Virus record (IMG/VR): IMGVR_UViG_3300022687_000002
Location: 1-48,227 of that record
Direction: 5' to 3' (one strand)
Source: a virus
DNA: 48,227 nucleotides
In this document: positions 22,818-31,562 of the stretch, piece by piece
Position numbering within the stretch: position 1 is the stretch's first letter
How the letters are laid out: each line of letters starts with the position of its first letter
The notes under the pieces: model-generated
Told to the model about the DNA's origin: nothing
The model's database searches: none
The model's input: only the letters and a program-made list of their open reading frames with translations
Made by a program: the position numbers and the translations under genes

Positions 22818-24476
22818 ATGAATAAATATCGCTTTGTGGCGGTAGCCCTTGCGCTTGCCGTCTTCCCTCTCCTGGCGCTGGGTGTCATGGGCTTCGCGGC
22901 CAGCGACGCAATGGCGTCACCGGTCTCCGACTTTTTCTGGAATGGCGCTGACCATTCGCTGCGCGCAGTTGTCTTGGATCACATGTACAACGCATGGCCG
23001 GCGCTGATTGCGCTCAGGGCGGATCTTGACGGCCTTGTGAAAAAGGCAGATGAAAAGATCGCCGAGATCACGGATGAAACCGCACCCGACGCGGCGCGCT
23101 CGATCGAAAGCGAGCACAGCAAGCTGCTGGAACAGATTGCGGCGAAGCGCAAGGAGATCGCCGACGAGGAATCGCTGGGCGATCCGGCGACCCGCAATCA
23201 GCCGGTTAACCAGCCAAGCAACGCCAACGCGAACGCAGGCGACGCTGCGCGGGCGGCCGACATTCTTGATGTGGGAACGCGCGCAAGCATGGCCACTGAT
23301 GTCATCCAAGAGGCGATCCGTTCGGGAATGAGTCTCGACGCATTCCGCCAGCGCGCTTTCGACCACATGACATCGCAGCAGAACGGCAATCGCACCGACC
23401 CGCTGCGGGTCCAGCGAGACGAGCAGGAGACCCGCCGCAACCTTCAGATCGAGGCGCTTTCGTACCGGATGGGCGCACCGATTCCCGCAGCCGGGCCCAG
23501 TGCGGGAGCCCGCGAGCGCATGAATGACGGACTGATCGTCCTCGCCATGGAATGCACCCAGGAGCGTCAGTATCCGCGTAATGCGCGGCAGATCGAAGAA
23601 CTCTTCGAGCGTGCGGTGCACTCGACGAGCGATTTTCCGATCATTCTCGAGAACTCGCTCAACCGCACGCTGGAGCAGCGCTATGCGCTGGCGCAGCCCA
23701 CCTATCGCCGAATCTCGCGCCAGCGCAATTTCCGGGATTTCCGCCCGCACACCACCGTGAAGGTGGGCGACTTTCCGCTGCTCGAGAAGATCGCCGAGGG
23801 CGGTGAAATCAGGTACGGCACGCTGACCGAAGGTAAGGAAACTCTGTCGGTGCTTTCCTATGCCAAGGCGCTGTCGGTGTCGCGTCAGCTGATGATCAAC
23901 GACGACCTTGGTGCGATCAACGACATGCTGTCGAGCTACGGCCAGACGGTGGCGCTGTTCGAGGAAATCACCTTCTATGCGTCGGCTCTCAACGGGACGC
24001 TGGCCGACAACAAGGCGGTGTTTCATGCGGATCACGCCAACCTTGCCGGCTCTGGGGCCGCCATCACGGTGGCAGCGGTGGCGGCAGGGCGCGCAGCAAT
24101 GTCCAAGCAGAAGTCGCTTGACGGTAATCCGCTGCTCTCCAATCCGCCGGCGCTGATCGTGACTGGTCCGGACAAGATCACCGAGGCCGAGTCCCTGGTG
24201 CGGACCATTACGCCGACCACTGTTGCAGAGGTGAACGTGTTCTCCGGTCGCCTGACCCCGTTCGACACTGCCCAGATCGCCGGGAACAACTGGTATCTGT
24301 TCGCCGACCCTTCCGTCGGCAGTAACTACCGTTGGGGCTACCTGGAAGGCTACGAGGCTCCGCGGGTGCGCCTTGATACACCCTTCGGTCGCCAGGGCAT
24401 GGCCATGTCGGTCGAGCACGACTTCGGCGCAGGGGCTGTCGACTTCCGCTTCGGCTACAAGAACCCCGGCGCATAA
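22818..24476 (+). CDS. Major capsid protein with N-terminal hydrophobic and scaffold segments
   Basis: A 552-aa capsid precursor. Residues 1-33 look like a signal peptide (MNKYRFVAVALALAVFPLLA), followed by a coiled-coil delta-like scaffold (about 65-115, LEQIAAKRKEIADEE) and a linker. The HK97-fold capsid starts near 230: LENSLNRTLEQRYALAQPTY, FPLLEKIAEGGEIRYGTLTE, LSVSRQLMINDDLGAINDML and the C-terminal VDFRFGYKNPGA. AAAGGA 7 nt before the ATG fixes the start, so the hydrophobic segment is made. It is presumably cut off by the protease. A hydrophobic leader on a capsid protein is odd. Confidence 0.9.
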   Translation: MNKYRFVAVALALAVFPLLALGVMGFAASDAMASPVSDFFWNGADHSLRAVVLDHMYNAWPALIALRADLDGLVKKADEKIAEITDETAPDAARSIESEHSKLLEQIAAKRKEIADEESLGDPATRNQPVNQPSNANANAGDAARAADILDVGTRASMATDVIQEAIRSGMSLDAFRQRAFDHMTSQQNGNRTDPLRVQRDEQETRRNLQIEALSYRMGAPIPAAGPSAGARERMNDGLIVLAMECTQERQYPRNARQIEELFERAVHSTSDFPIILENSLNRTLEQRYALAQPTYRRISRQRNFRDFRPHTTVKVGDFPLLEKIAEGGEIRYGTLTEGKETLSVLSYAKALSVSRQLMINDDLGAINDMLSSYGQTVALFEEITFYASALNGTLADNKAVFHADHANLAGSGAAITVAAVAAGRAAMSKQKSLDGNPLLSNPPALIVTGPDKITEAESLVRTITPTTVAEVNVFSGRLTPFDTAQIAGNNWYLFADPSVGSNYRWGYLEGYEAPRVRLDTPFGRQGMAMSVEHDFGAGAVDFRFGYKNPGA

Positions 24477-24501
24477 ACGCGGGCTCTGACAGCCTGATAA
24501 G

Positions 24502-24523
24502 CGCCGGCGGAGGTCCGCCGGCG
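24502..24523 (+). terminator. Hairpin between capsid and decoration genes
   Basis: A perfect 9-bp stem CGCCGGCGG/CCGCCGGCG with loop AGGT, 26 bp after the capsid stop. It lacks a strong T run (TATTTCC follows), so it is more likely a partial terminator or mRNA end-stabilising hairpin than a full stop. Confidence 0.5.
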
Positions 24524-24560
24524 TATTTCCCCAAACTTTCATCTCCCAGGAGACAGGACC

Positions 24561-24887
24561 ATGAACAATTACAAGCAGCCGGGCGACGTTCTGACCGTCG
24601 CGGCACCTTCGGGCGGCGTCACCGTCAACCAGGCGGTCGTCATTGGCAACCTGCGCGGCTTTGCTGCCGCCACGGCAGCCGAGGGCGAGGATGTCGCAAT
24701 CGCACGCAAGGGCGTTTTCACAACCACGATCAAGGCAACGGGCACTGCCTGGGCTGTCGGCGATCTGGTTTACCTCAAGGCAGACGGCACCGAGTTCAAC
24801 AAGACTGCCTCGGGCAACACGCTGTTCGGATTCGCTGCGGCGCCGGCGGCGTCCGGCGATACCACAGCCTCCATCTGCCTGACCTGA
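24561..24887 (+). CDS. Capsid decoration protein, DUF2190 family
   Basis: A 108-aa glycine- and alanine-rich beta protein. YKQPGDVLTVAAPSGGVTVN followed by VIGNLRGFAAATAAEGEDVA is the DUF2190 pattern, found next to capsid genes and reported as a virion surface (decoration/cement) component. GGAG lies upstream. Confidence 0.87.
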   Translation: MNNYKQPGDVLTVAAPSGGVTVNQAVVIGNLRGFAAATAAEGEDVAIARKGVFTTTIKATGTAWAVGDLVYLKADGTEFNKTASGNTLFGFAAAPAASGDTTASICLT

Positions 24888-24908
24888 ATTTAGGCCTGGA
24901 AAGCACCC

Positions 24909-25319
24909 ATGACAGACTTCGAGGATCTTGCAGCGCTTGCGCGGGGCACGGTGAATGCTGTCATGGGTGAAACCGTCACCATCGTGCCGGTGACCAGACA
25001 GGGCGGGGTGAATTCCTCGACCTTCATCGCTGACCCGGCCCGGGCATCATTCACTGCCGAGGCCGTGCCCTATCGCCTGTTGACGGGGTCCGCAGACGGC
25101 CGCACCGGCGGCCAGGCCATGGGCGTGAATGGTTCGGAGCGTGTTCCGTTGCATATGGCGCAGGACACGATTCTTGCAATCGACAAGCCGGCGACCAACC
25201 TGGCCGACGGCGACAGGGTGCGGCGCGCCGATGGTTCCTGGTGGGCTATGCGGGCGCCTCAGACCGATGAGGCCGGCACATGCATCCTTTCAATTTACCG
25301 GTCGAGTGAGATCGCCTGA
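24909..25319 (+). CDS. Head-tail connector-type protein (putative)
   Basis: A 136-aa protein with beta-strand-like segments (ETVTIVPVTRQGG, DGDRVRRADGSWWAM, CILSIYRSSEIA), consistent with the small beta-barrel head completion proteins such as lambda gpFII. It lies between decoration and tail-terminator-like genes. Identification rests on position and fold style; the sequence family is not named. Confidence 0.6.
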   Translation: MTDFEDLAALARGTVNAVMGETVTIVPVTRQGGVNSSTFIADPARASFTAEAVPYRLLTGSADGRTGGQAMGVNGSERVPLHMAQDTILAIDKPATNLADGDRVRRADGSWWAMRAPQTDEAGTCILSIYRSSEIA

Positions 25320-26032
25320 TGATGTTTTCAAGCGCGCTTCGGCTTGCGGCCATCGAGTGTCTTTGCCCGACTGCGGCGATGGCCGGTTCGGCGGCATTTC
25401 CGACGCTGGCGGGCGGCACGGTGTTCGACAGCAAGCGACCGGAGATCGGTGATCTCGACAAGTCCAAGAAATACACGCCGGTCATCTCTGTCTATTCGGG
25501 CGAGGCGACATCGACATTGCGCGGCGACGCCGCGGCAGCGAATGATCGTGCGGCGACCGCGACGCTTGAATTCGTCGCCGAGCTCGCCGAGGCCGTGCCG
25601 GCCGAAGGCGGCGAGGCTTACGCCGAGGCCATGGTCACGACAGACCAGGACGCCCGCGTCGTGCTCGATGCCCTTGTGGCGCAGATCCGGCGCACGCTTG
25701 AACATGCGCCGGCTGGTGCCCTGTTTCGCAAGATGCGGATCGGCTCGCCGGTCAAGATCACATGCGAGCCGCATGTGGTGCCGGAGCTCGATCTAAGGTT
25801 CTGCCGCACATTCGTGACCATGGAATTCAACGTGCCGGACGATGCCTATTCGGACGCGGCAGGGTTGCCGGAACCTGCGGCAACGCTGCTCGCCAGCCTG
25901 CCAACCGGATCCTATTCAAAGGCGCGTCTGACCGCTCTTGCGAGCGCCTTTGCGCAGATCAATCGCGATGCGCTGACCGAAATCACCTTCGACCCCGTCG
26001 CGGGTCCGACCGCCGGCACAACACTGGAGTGA
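25319..26032 (+). CDS. Tail terminator-like protein (putative)
   Basis: A 237-aa protein overlapping the previous stop (ATGATG start). KYTPVISVYSGEATST and ATLEFVAELAEAVP, followed by a helix with VVLDALVAQIRRTL and CRTFVTMEFNVPDD, resemble proteins that cap the tail tube and join it to the head. It directly precedes the Mu-like gp38/sheath genes. Assignment is by position. Confidence 0.55.
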   Translation: MMFSSALRLAAIECLCPTAAMAGSAAFPTLAGGTVFDSKRPEIGDLDKSKKYTPVISVYSGEATSTLRGDAAAANDRAATATLEFVAELAEAVPAEGGEAYAEAMVTTDQDARVVLDALVAQIRRTLEHAPAGALFRKMRIGSPVKITCEPHVVPELDLRFCRTFVTMEFNVPDDAYSDAAGLPEPAATLLASLPTGSYSKARLTALASAFAQINRDALTEITFDPVAGPTAGTTLE

Positions 26033-26037
26033 CAACC

Positions 26038-26253
26038 ATGAAACGCTATCAACCCGCCGAAGGCGCGCCGGCGCTGCGCACCGCGGAAGGCGAAGCTTTC
26101 CCTATTGATGGGAAGATGATCGACCCGGCCCGCCGCTACTATGCGCGGATGATCGGCGAGGGGGCGCTTGAACCTGTGCCCGACAAGACACCCAAACCCG
26201 AAACCGAAGAACCGGCGGCCGTTGCCGCATCCAAGAAGGAGTCGCGGAAATGA
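26038..26253 (+). CDS. DUF2635 small tail protein (Mu gp38-like)
   Basis: A 71-aa protein starting MKRYQPAEGAPALRTAEGEA, then FPIDGKMIDPARRYYARMIG. The short N-terminal pattern with a basic-aromatic RRYYARM centre fits the DUF2635 family, found directly before the tail sheath in Mu-like phages, as here. The C-terminus is proline- and lysine-rich. It overlaps the sheath start by 4 nt. Confidence 0.72.
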   Translation: MKRYQPAEGAPALRTAEGEAFPIDGKMIDPARRYYARMIGEGALEPVPDKTPKPETEEPAAVAASKKESRK

Positions 26254-27731
26254 ATGTCCCCGCAAATCTCGTTGCACCCCTGTTTGCCTTCTCGGTCGAG
26301 AGCGGCGGGCAATTTGAAGACCTGGCGCCGGTGATCCTTTACGGTCACAAGACGGCCGGCGGATCCATGACCGACAACGTCAAGACCTCTTGCTCCTCGC
26401 GTAGCCAGGCCAGGGCGCTTGCCGGCAAGGGCTCGATGCTCGAGCAGATGGTCAACGTGTTCCGCAAGAATGCGCCAACACACCCGCTCTATATCGTCTC
26501 GATCCCGGCTTCCGGCACCGCCGAGATCCGCACCATCACCGTGGGCACGGTGCCCGCTGCCGGCGGCACCGGCGTGATCAACATCATGGGCGAGCTTGTT
26601 TCGATCTCGATCGCCGCCGGCGACAGCGCCAACACGGTGGCAGCCGCGATCAACGCCGCGATCAACGCCTATGACAACCCGCAGACAGGCCACGCGCTGC
26701 CCTACACCGCGACGGTTGCCACCAATGTCGTGACGATCACGGCGCGGCATGCCGGCGCCTATGCGGCAGAGATCGGCGTGAGCGTGCCTGTCCTCGACGG
26801 TGCCAACGCGCTGACCGGCGTGCTGACGATCGCCGAGGACACGGCCGGCGCAGGGACACCCGACACCTCGACCGCCAATGCGGCGATCGAGGAGGACGAC
26901 TGGTCGTTCCTGATCTCGGCCTTCGGCGACGCCACCAATGTCGGCAAATACGACACCCTCCTGTCGGAGGTGTCGGGCCGCTGGAGCTATGCCAACCAGA
27001 AATTCGGCATCGCCTATTATCCGAAGCGCGACAGCCAGTCGAACCTGATCTCCTACGGAGAGGGCAAGGACACCTGGAAACTTTGCGCGGTGCCGACCTT
27101 TACCTCCGGCGGGCATTCCGAACCAGGCTATCTGTGGGTGACGGCGATGATCGGCCGCGTGGCTCCGTGGCTGGCGGGCGGGGCGACCGGTGACGTGAAC
27201 CGGAACCAGACCGGCCTTGTGGTCGAGGGAATCACCGCGCCGTCAAATGGCGCCTACTGGCCGGACCTCGCGACCCGAAACGCGTTTCTTGCTGCTGGCC
27301 TGTCGTCTTGGAGCGTCAACGGCAATGGCCGGGTGGCGGTCGACAAGATCATCACCCATGCCCGCACCACCGCCGGCGTGCCGGACACCACATTCCGCGA
27401 TATCCAGAAGCCGCATGCGCTGATGTATTCGCTGCGTTACATGCTGGCGCAGCTGGCGTTCGAGCATTCCAACAAGGTGATTGCCGACGACAACCCCGGC
27501 AATGTCGCATCGGTCTCGACGCCGAGCGACATTGAGGCAACCTGCTACCACGCCTATGTCGGTCTTGAGTTGCGCGGCGTGCTGGAGAATTCGGCCACTG
27601 CACTCAAGGATCTGACGGTCACCCGCAACGCCGACAATCCGAACCGTGTCGATGCGGTGGTGCCGATGGACTTCACCAACCCGCTCGACATCTTCTCCGG
27701 CCTGGCGCGGGTCTATTCGCAGTTTCGCTAA
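26250..27731 (+). CDS. Contractile tail sheath protein (Mu gpL-like)
   Basis: A 493-aa sheath protein. The N-terminus PANLVAPLFAFSVESGG, the KTSCSSRSQARALAGKGSML segment, a central beta-rich insert (about 95-205), YPKRDSQSNLISYGEGKDTW-type middle and the C-terminal NPLDIFSGLARVYSQF match Mu gpL homologues. It wraps the tail tube and contracts to drive it through the envelope, which makes this phage a myovirus. Confidence 0.93.
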   Translation: MNVPANLVAPLFAFSVESGGQFEDLAPVILYGHKTAGGSMTDNVKTSCSSRSQARALAGKGSMLEQMVNVFRKNAPTHPLYIVSIPASGTAEIRTITVGTVPAAGGTGVINIMGELVSISIAAGDSANTVAAAINAAINAYDNPQTGHALPYTATVATNVVTITARHAGAYAAEIGVSVPVLDGANALTGVLTIAEDTAGAGTPDTSTANAAIEEDDWSFLISAFGDATNVGKYDTLLSEVSGRWSYANQKFGIAYYPKRDSQSNLISYGEGKDTWKLCAVPTFTSGGHSEPGYLWVTAMIGRVAPWLAGGATGDVNRNQTGLVVEGITAPSNGAYWPDLATRNAFLAAGLSSWSVNGNGRVAVDKIITHARTTAGVPDTTFRDIQKPHALMYSLRYMLAQLAFEHSNKVIADDNPGNVASVSTPSDIEATCYHAYVGLELRGVLENSATALKDLTVTRNADNPNRVDAVVPMDFTNPLDIFSGLARVYSQFR

Positions 27732-27792
27732 CCGAAATTGACCCTGGCGCCTCGCCGCCCGGTTGATTCCACACCAACAAAGGAGCCATCCC

Positions 27793-28164
27793 ATGGCTGG
27801 TAAAGATTACGGCGGTCAGATCCGCTTTCGCCTGTCGAGCGGCGTGACGTTCTCGCTGCGCGGCACCATGAACCTTATGACCGCCGGGCGTTCGGTCGAG
27901 GCTGTTGTCAACCAGGATCGCTCAACCGACCGGGTTGAAACCCTGACACCTTATGCGTTCGAGATTTCATTCGCCGATCGCGGCCAGGATCTCGAGGCGC
28001 TGATGAAGTCCGACCGATTCGATGCTACCTTTATCGAGGATGACACCGGCGTGTCGCACTATTTCACCCGGAGCTTTTTTGTCGGCGAGCCGACGAGCAA
28101 CCGGATGAACGGCGAGGTCAGCGGGGTTTCGGGTGCTGCCGAAGCCTATGTCCGGAAGGGCTGA
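27793..28164 (+). CDS. Tail tube protein (Mu gpM-like)
   Basis: A 123-aa protein starting MAGKDYGGQIRFRLSSGVTF, with AGRSVEAVVNQDRSTDRVET and FEISFADRGQDLEALM. AGGAG lies 7 nt before the ATG at 27793. Size, beta-rich character and position after the sheath identify the inner tube subunit of Mu-like tails. Confidence 0.88.
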   Translation: MAGKDYGGQIRFRLSSGVTFSLRGTMNLMTAGRSVEAVVNQDRSTDRVETLTPYAFEISFADRGQDLEALMKSDRFDATFIEDDTGVSHYFTRSFFVGEPTSNRMNGEVSGVSGAAEAYVRKG

Positions 28165-28167
28165 TCG

Positions 28168-28506
28168 ATGTCAGGTGAAAAGACTGTCCGGCTGTCGCGC
28201 CGTTACGAGGCGCATGGCCGGACTTTCGACAGCCTCACTTTCCGCGAGCCGAAGATGGCGGATTTCGAAGCGATCGGCGAAATTGCCGAACGCCAGCCTT
28301 TTGCGGCGGGTGGCGACATGGTGCTCTACCATGACGACCGGGTGTGGAGGTATCGTGACCGGTTGCTCAAGCGTGGAGATGACCTGCCTTCGGCGGCTGA
28401 TCTCGGCGACCTCGACCTGGTCGACGCGATGGCGGTGAAGGATCTTGTCACCGGTTTTTTTACCCCGGCGCGGGGCAAGTCTGGCGGCGAGCCGCCGACC
28501 TCCTGA
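28168..28506 (+). CDS. Tail assembly chaperone, short product (Mu gp41-like)
   Basis: A 112-aa protein (RRYEAHGRTFDSLTFREPKM near the start is typical of phage tail assembly proteins). It lies between tube and tape measure genes, where tailed phages encode a chaperone made in two lengths. The slippery run T_TTT_TTT at 28455-28461 near its 3' end would shift about some ribosomes into the -1 frame; see the next entry. Chaperones of this type coat the tape measure protein during tail assembly. Confidence 0.88.
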   Translation: MSGEKTVRLSRRYEAHGRTFDSLTFREPKMADFEAIGEIAERQPFAAGGDMVLYHDDRVWRYRDRLLKRGDDLPSAADLGDLDLVDAMAVKDLVTGFFTPARGKSGGEPPTS

Positions 28507-28601
28507 TTTTCAAATTCGGGTTCAATCCTGACAGCGTCATGGAAATGACGCTGTCGAAATGTGTTTCCTGGGCCGTGCGCGGCCAGACCTTCCGGAGTTG
28601 A
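28168..28601 (+). CDS. Tail assembly chaperone, -1 frameshift product (gp41-42-like fusion)
   Basis: A join of 28168-28461 and 28461-28601 gives a 144-aa fusion. After the shift the -1 frame is open for 46 codons and reads ...WRRAADLLIFKFGFNPDS followed by VMEMTLSKCVSWAVRGQ, a good match in style to Mu gp42-type C-terminal parts (a fixed helix ending in W). This frame has no start codon with a ribosome site of its own at its beginning, and it ends 2 nt before the tape measure GTG. The long form should be the minor product. Confidence 0.8.
28455..28461 (+). promoter_or_regulatory. Programmed -1 frameshift slippery site
   Basis: Seven T in frame as T_TTT_TTT (codons GGT TTT TTT). A small GC hairpin, CCCCG-GCG-CGGGG (28463-28475), follows almost at once, another (GGCGG-CGAG-CCGCC) lies at 28483-28496, and a perfect 11-bp stem with loop GGAA at 28530-28555. 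The first is the best candidate stimulator. Confidence 0.8.
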
Positions 28602-28603
28602 GC

Positions 28604-30490
28604 GTGAACCGCACGATCGAAGCCATGGTGCGCCTGTCGGCGAAGCTGGGGCCGATGGCTGCATTCGGCCAGATGGGCTCCAAGCTTGCGGATGTGAACC
28701 GCAAGGCTTCGGCGTTCAACAAGACCCAGGCGCTGGTTGCCCGCGGCTCGGATGCAGCGACTGCGGCAATGCTGCGCTTTGCCGCGCCGGCGGCAATCGC
28801 CTATGGCGCGCAGCGCGCGGTTCGCGAATTTGCCGGGGTCGAGCGGACGCTGACGCGCATCGGTATCAATGCCGAAGCGAGCCGTGAGCAGATGGCGGAG
28901 GTATTCAAGGAACTGCAGCAGATCGCGCAGGCCACCGCGACGCCTGTTGACAACATCGTTTCGGGTCTCGACTCTCTGATTGCCTCAGGCAAGTCGCTCG
29001 ACGAGGCCATGGCGCTGATCGGCTCTGTGTCCGCCACGGCGCAGGCCGCGGGTGCGAATTTCGGCGAGATGGCGACGACGGCCGATGCGGTCTCCAATTC
29101 GTTCGGCATCGCCGGCGAGGAAATGCAGAACGCCTTTGATATCCTGGCCAAGGGCGGTAAGGCCGGTAAGTTTGAACTGCGCGACATGGCTGCGGAACTG
29201 CCTTCGCTCGCGCCGGCATTCGCGGCGCTCGGCTACGAGGGCGAGGATGGACTCAAGCGGCTGACTGCAGCGCTTCAAACGGTGCGCATGGAGACCGGCA
29301 CGTCGGGCGAGGCGGCGACATCTTTCATGGATGTCTTGACCAAGATGAATTCGGTCACTGTGTCCAACAGCTTCAAAAAGCAGTTTGGCGTCGATCTCCG
29401 CAACGAGATGAAGAAGGCCAAGGCCGCCGGCGAGGATACGCTCGAGGCCTTCATCCGGCTTTCCAAAGAGGCGGTCAACGGCGACATGTCGAAGCTGCCG
29501 CTTCTGTTCACCGACAAGCAGATGTTGATCGGCATGCGGGCTTTGATGAATCATACCGGCGAGTTTCGGGATTTGCTCAAAGAACTGGGCAGCGCCGCCG
29601 GCACCGTGGGTGTCGACCTCAAGCGGGTGCTTGATGATAGCCAGGGGTCGATCGACCGGATGGCCAACTCATGGGACCGGCTCAAGACCAGCCTTGGTGA
29701 GACCATCGCGCCGACTGCGGCAAGTGTCATGGATACCGTCTCTGGAAGCCTCGACAGGGCGTCCGCTGTCAATGCCGGTCTCGAAAAGACAGGAAAGGCA
29801 AAAGGCTGGTGGGCCCGCACTGGCTGGGGCATCACCTCGAGCGAGGCCGAAAAGGATTCTATGGCGTGGGTCGGTGGTTATCGAACCGAGGAGCAGCGCG
29901 CGGCGATTGCCGGTTATGACGCCTATGCCAAATCGCGTGCCGCGGCGCCTGCTTACAGCATGCCGCGGAAGACGCTTCCGGACCTCGGTCCGGTTGTCAG
30001 GACGCGCGATGGCCAGGTGATTGGCGCGACGGCGCCGGCGCCCGTTGCTGTTCCTATGGATCCGACGGATGTGGCCATCAACCGAAGTGATGCCCATCGT
30101 CGCTATTCGATCAGCGCCGGTTCGCGCAGCGCCCCGCAGCCTGAAACCGTCTCGATTCGACAGGGCAGCCAGCTGAGTGACCTGCATGACATGTTCGACA
30201 AGTTCGACGCGCTTTATGCCAAGCCGGCGGCGGATCTGATCAAAGGCGGGGAGGACGCGGCAACCGCGATCTCGCAGGCAGCGCCAGAGGCCGGGAGTGG
30301 CTTCGGTAATGCGGCAGCGGCCAAGATAAATGCCTCGGCGGCGCAGGCCGGTGCGGTGTTTGGTGATGCAGCCGCAGCACGGATACGCGCGGCGGTCGGC
30401 GGTGGCGTCGGAGTTGGTGTAGGTAGCACAGTCTCCGGCAACCGCGGACGAACCATGCCGCAGGCCGGGCAGGCTGGAAGGGCGCAATAG
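28604..30490 (+). CDS. Tail tape measure protein
   Basis: A 628-aa protein. The TP901-type tape measure core lies at about 90-360: QMAEVFKELQQIAQATATPV, FGIAGEEMQNAFDILAKGGK and MAAELPSLAPAFAALGYEGE. A helical, alanine-rich C-terminus ends in glycine-rich repeats. The GTG at 28604 is the start: GGAG lies 6 nt upstream and it follows the frameshift stop directly. Its length sets tail length (by the usual 1.5 Angstrom per residue rule about 90-95 nm). It lacks an obvious lytic domain. Confidence 0.92.
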   Translation: MNRTIEAMVRLSAKLGPMAAFGQMGSKLADVNRKASAFNKTQALVARGSDAATAAMLRFAAPAAIAYGAQRAVREFAGVERTLTRIGINAEASREQMAEVFKELQQIAQATATPVDNIVSGLDSLIASGKSLDEAMALIGSVSATAQAAGANFGEMATTADAVSNSFGIAGEEMQNAFDILAKGGKAGKFELRDMAAELPSLAPAFAALGYEGEDGLKRLTAALQTVRMETGTSGEAATSFMDVLTKMNSVTVSNSFKKQFGVDLRNEMKKAKAAGEDTLEAFIRLSKEAVNGDMSKLPLLFTDKQMLIGMRALMNHTGEFRDLLKELGSAAGTVGVDLKRVLDDSQGSIDRMANSWDRLKTSLGETIAPTAASVMDTVSGSLDRASAVNAGLEKTGKAKGWWARTGWGITSSEAEKDSMAWVGGYRTEEQRAAIAGYDAYAKSRAAAPAYSMPRKTLPDLGPVVRTRDGQVIGATAPAPVAVPMDPTDVAINRSDAHRRYSISAGSRSAPQPETVSIRQGSQLSDLHDMFDKFDALYAKPAADLIKGGEDAATAISQAAPEAGSGFGNAAAAKINASAAQAGAVFGDAAAARIRAAVGGGVGVGVGSTVSGNRGRTMPQAGQAGRAQ

Positions 30491-30492
30491 AG

Positions 30493-30960
30493 ATGGCAAT
30501 GCGGGACTGGTCAAAGACGTTGCGGCGGGCGTCGTTCCGTGGCGTGTCGTTCTGGGTCGACGCGGAGGAGCCGGAGGTGGGCCGCCGCATTGTGGCGCAT
30601 GAAATCTCTGGCGGCGAGGCATCGCTGACCGAGGACATGGGCGCCAGGACGAAAACGATTTTCGTCGAGGCCTATGTCGCCGGCGACCTCGCCGACGTGG
30701 CCGGCCATGCGCTGGAGCGCGCCTGTGGCGCGCCAGGCGCATCGCTCCTGATCCTGCCAATGGATGCGGGCGAGGCGGCACATTGCCTTTCCTGCGCGCG
30801 CAACCGGCGCAAGGACCGAAACGGCTTCATCGCCTATCGGCTTGAATTCATGCGGGCCGGCAGCGGCGTCTCGTTTGCGGCCAGCGGCCTCGGACAATTG
30901 CGGACGGCGTTCGATGCCGGTGTTGCCGCTGTGTCGGTGCTGATTGCGGCGCAGTTCTGA
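30493..30960 (+). CDS. gpN-like protein, N-terminal DNA-circulation domain
   Basis: A 155-aa protein. RDWSKTLRRASFRGVSFWVD, GRRIVAHEISGGE and an EDMG motif match the N-terminal domain of Mu gpN (named DNA circulation protein, now seen as a tail-baseplate component). Mu gpN is about three times longer; here the C-terminal part is a separate gene next door. A hydrophobic alanine-rich tail (FDAGVAAVSVLIAAQF) ends the protein. Confidence 0.8.
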   Translation: MAMRDWSKTLRRASFRGVSFWVDAEEPEVGRRIVAHEISGGEASLTEDMGARTKTIFVEAYVAGDLADVAGHALERACGAPGASLLILPMDAGEAAHCLSCARNRRKDRNGFIAYRLEFMRAGSGVSFAASGLGQLRTAFDAGVAAVSVLIAAQF

Positions 30961-30971
30961 TCGAGGTGACA

Positions 30972-31562
30972 ATGGAAACGGTACTAACCATTCTCTCCGG
31001 CCTGGCGCGGGAGCTCATCCTCGATGCTGATGATTTGACGAGCGTCGATGCGCTGACCGTAGCAGCGCAGGCCGGCGGCGAAACCGGAATGGCAGCGCTG
31101 CTGCAGTTGGCGCGGCTCACCGGCGAGGCGGCGGCCGACGCCAATGCCGTGTCGGATGCGGTTGACCTGGTGCAGGACGACAGCCCGCTGTGGCGGCTCG
31201 GCGCCCTGGTGGTGGTCTGCTTTGCCGTGGTGCGCGCGGATTACCCGTCGCGGCAGGATGCGCAGGCGGCGAGGACCGCGATCAGCGCCCGGGCGGACGC
31301 GGTCTATAGTGAGGCCGGCGTCTACGGACCAGAGACAATCGAATGGCTGGTGTCGATGACAGGCGTCGCCACGCTGTATCTGTCGCGGACCGCGGCGGAA
31401 AGAGCTCCGGCGGTACGGGTGGAGACTGGCGTGTCACTGCCTTCGACGTTGCTGGCCTATGGCCTCTATGGTGATGCCGGTCGCGCTCAAGAGCTTGTTG
31501 ACCGAAACCGGGTGGCCACCTCGTTGGTCATGCCGGTCAGCTTCGAAGCGGTGGCGCCGTGA
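30972..31562 (+). CDS. gpN-like protein, C-terminal part
   Basis: A 196-aa protein with GAGG 5 nt before the ATG. LWRLGALVVVCFAVVRADYP and a final LPSTLLAYGLYGDAGRAQEL with VDRNRVATS resemble the C-terminal part of gpN-type proteins. It lies 11 nt after the first half and its stop overlaps the gpP-like start by GTGA. Two intact genes with their own ribosome sites suggest a stable split, not a recent frameshift. Confidence 0.72.
   Translation: METVLTILSGLARELILDADDLTSVDALTVAAQAGGETGMAALLQLARLTGEAAADANAVSDAVDLVQDDSPLWRLGALVVVCFAVVRADYPSRQDAQAARTAISARADAVYSEAGVYGPETIEWLVSMTGVATLYLSRTAAERAPAVRVETGVSLPSTLLAYGLYGDAGRAQELVDRNRVATSLVMPVSFEAVAP

Noticed and set aside
22917-24542. 541-aa minus-strand ORF opposite the capsid gene
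   Set aside because: Antisense shadow of the major capsid gene; rich in H, R and G, without domain pattern.
28530-28555. Perfect 11-bp hairpin as the frameshift stimulator
   Set aside because: It lies about 70 nt after the slip site, too far for a usual stimulator; the hairpin at 28463-28475 is nearer. It may have another role.
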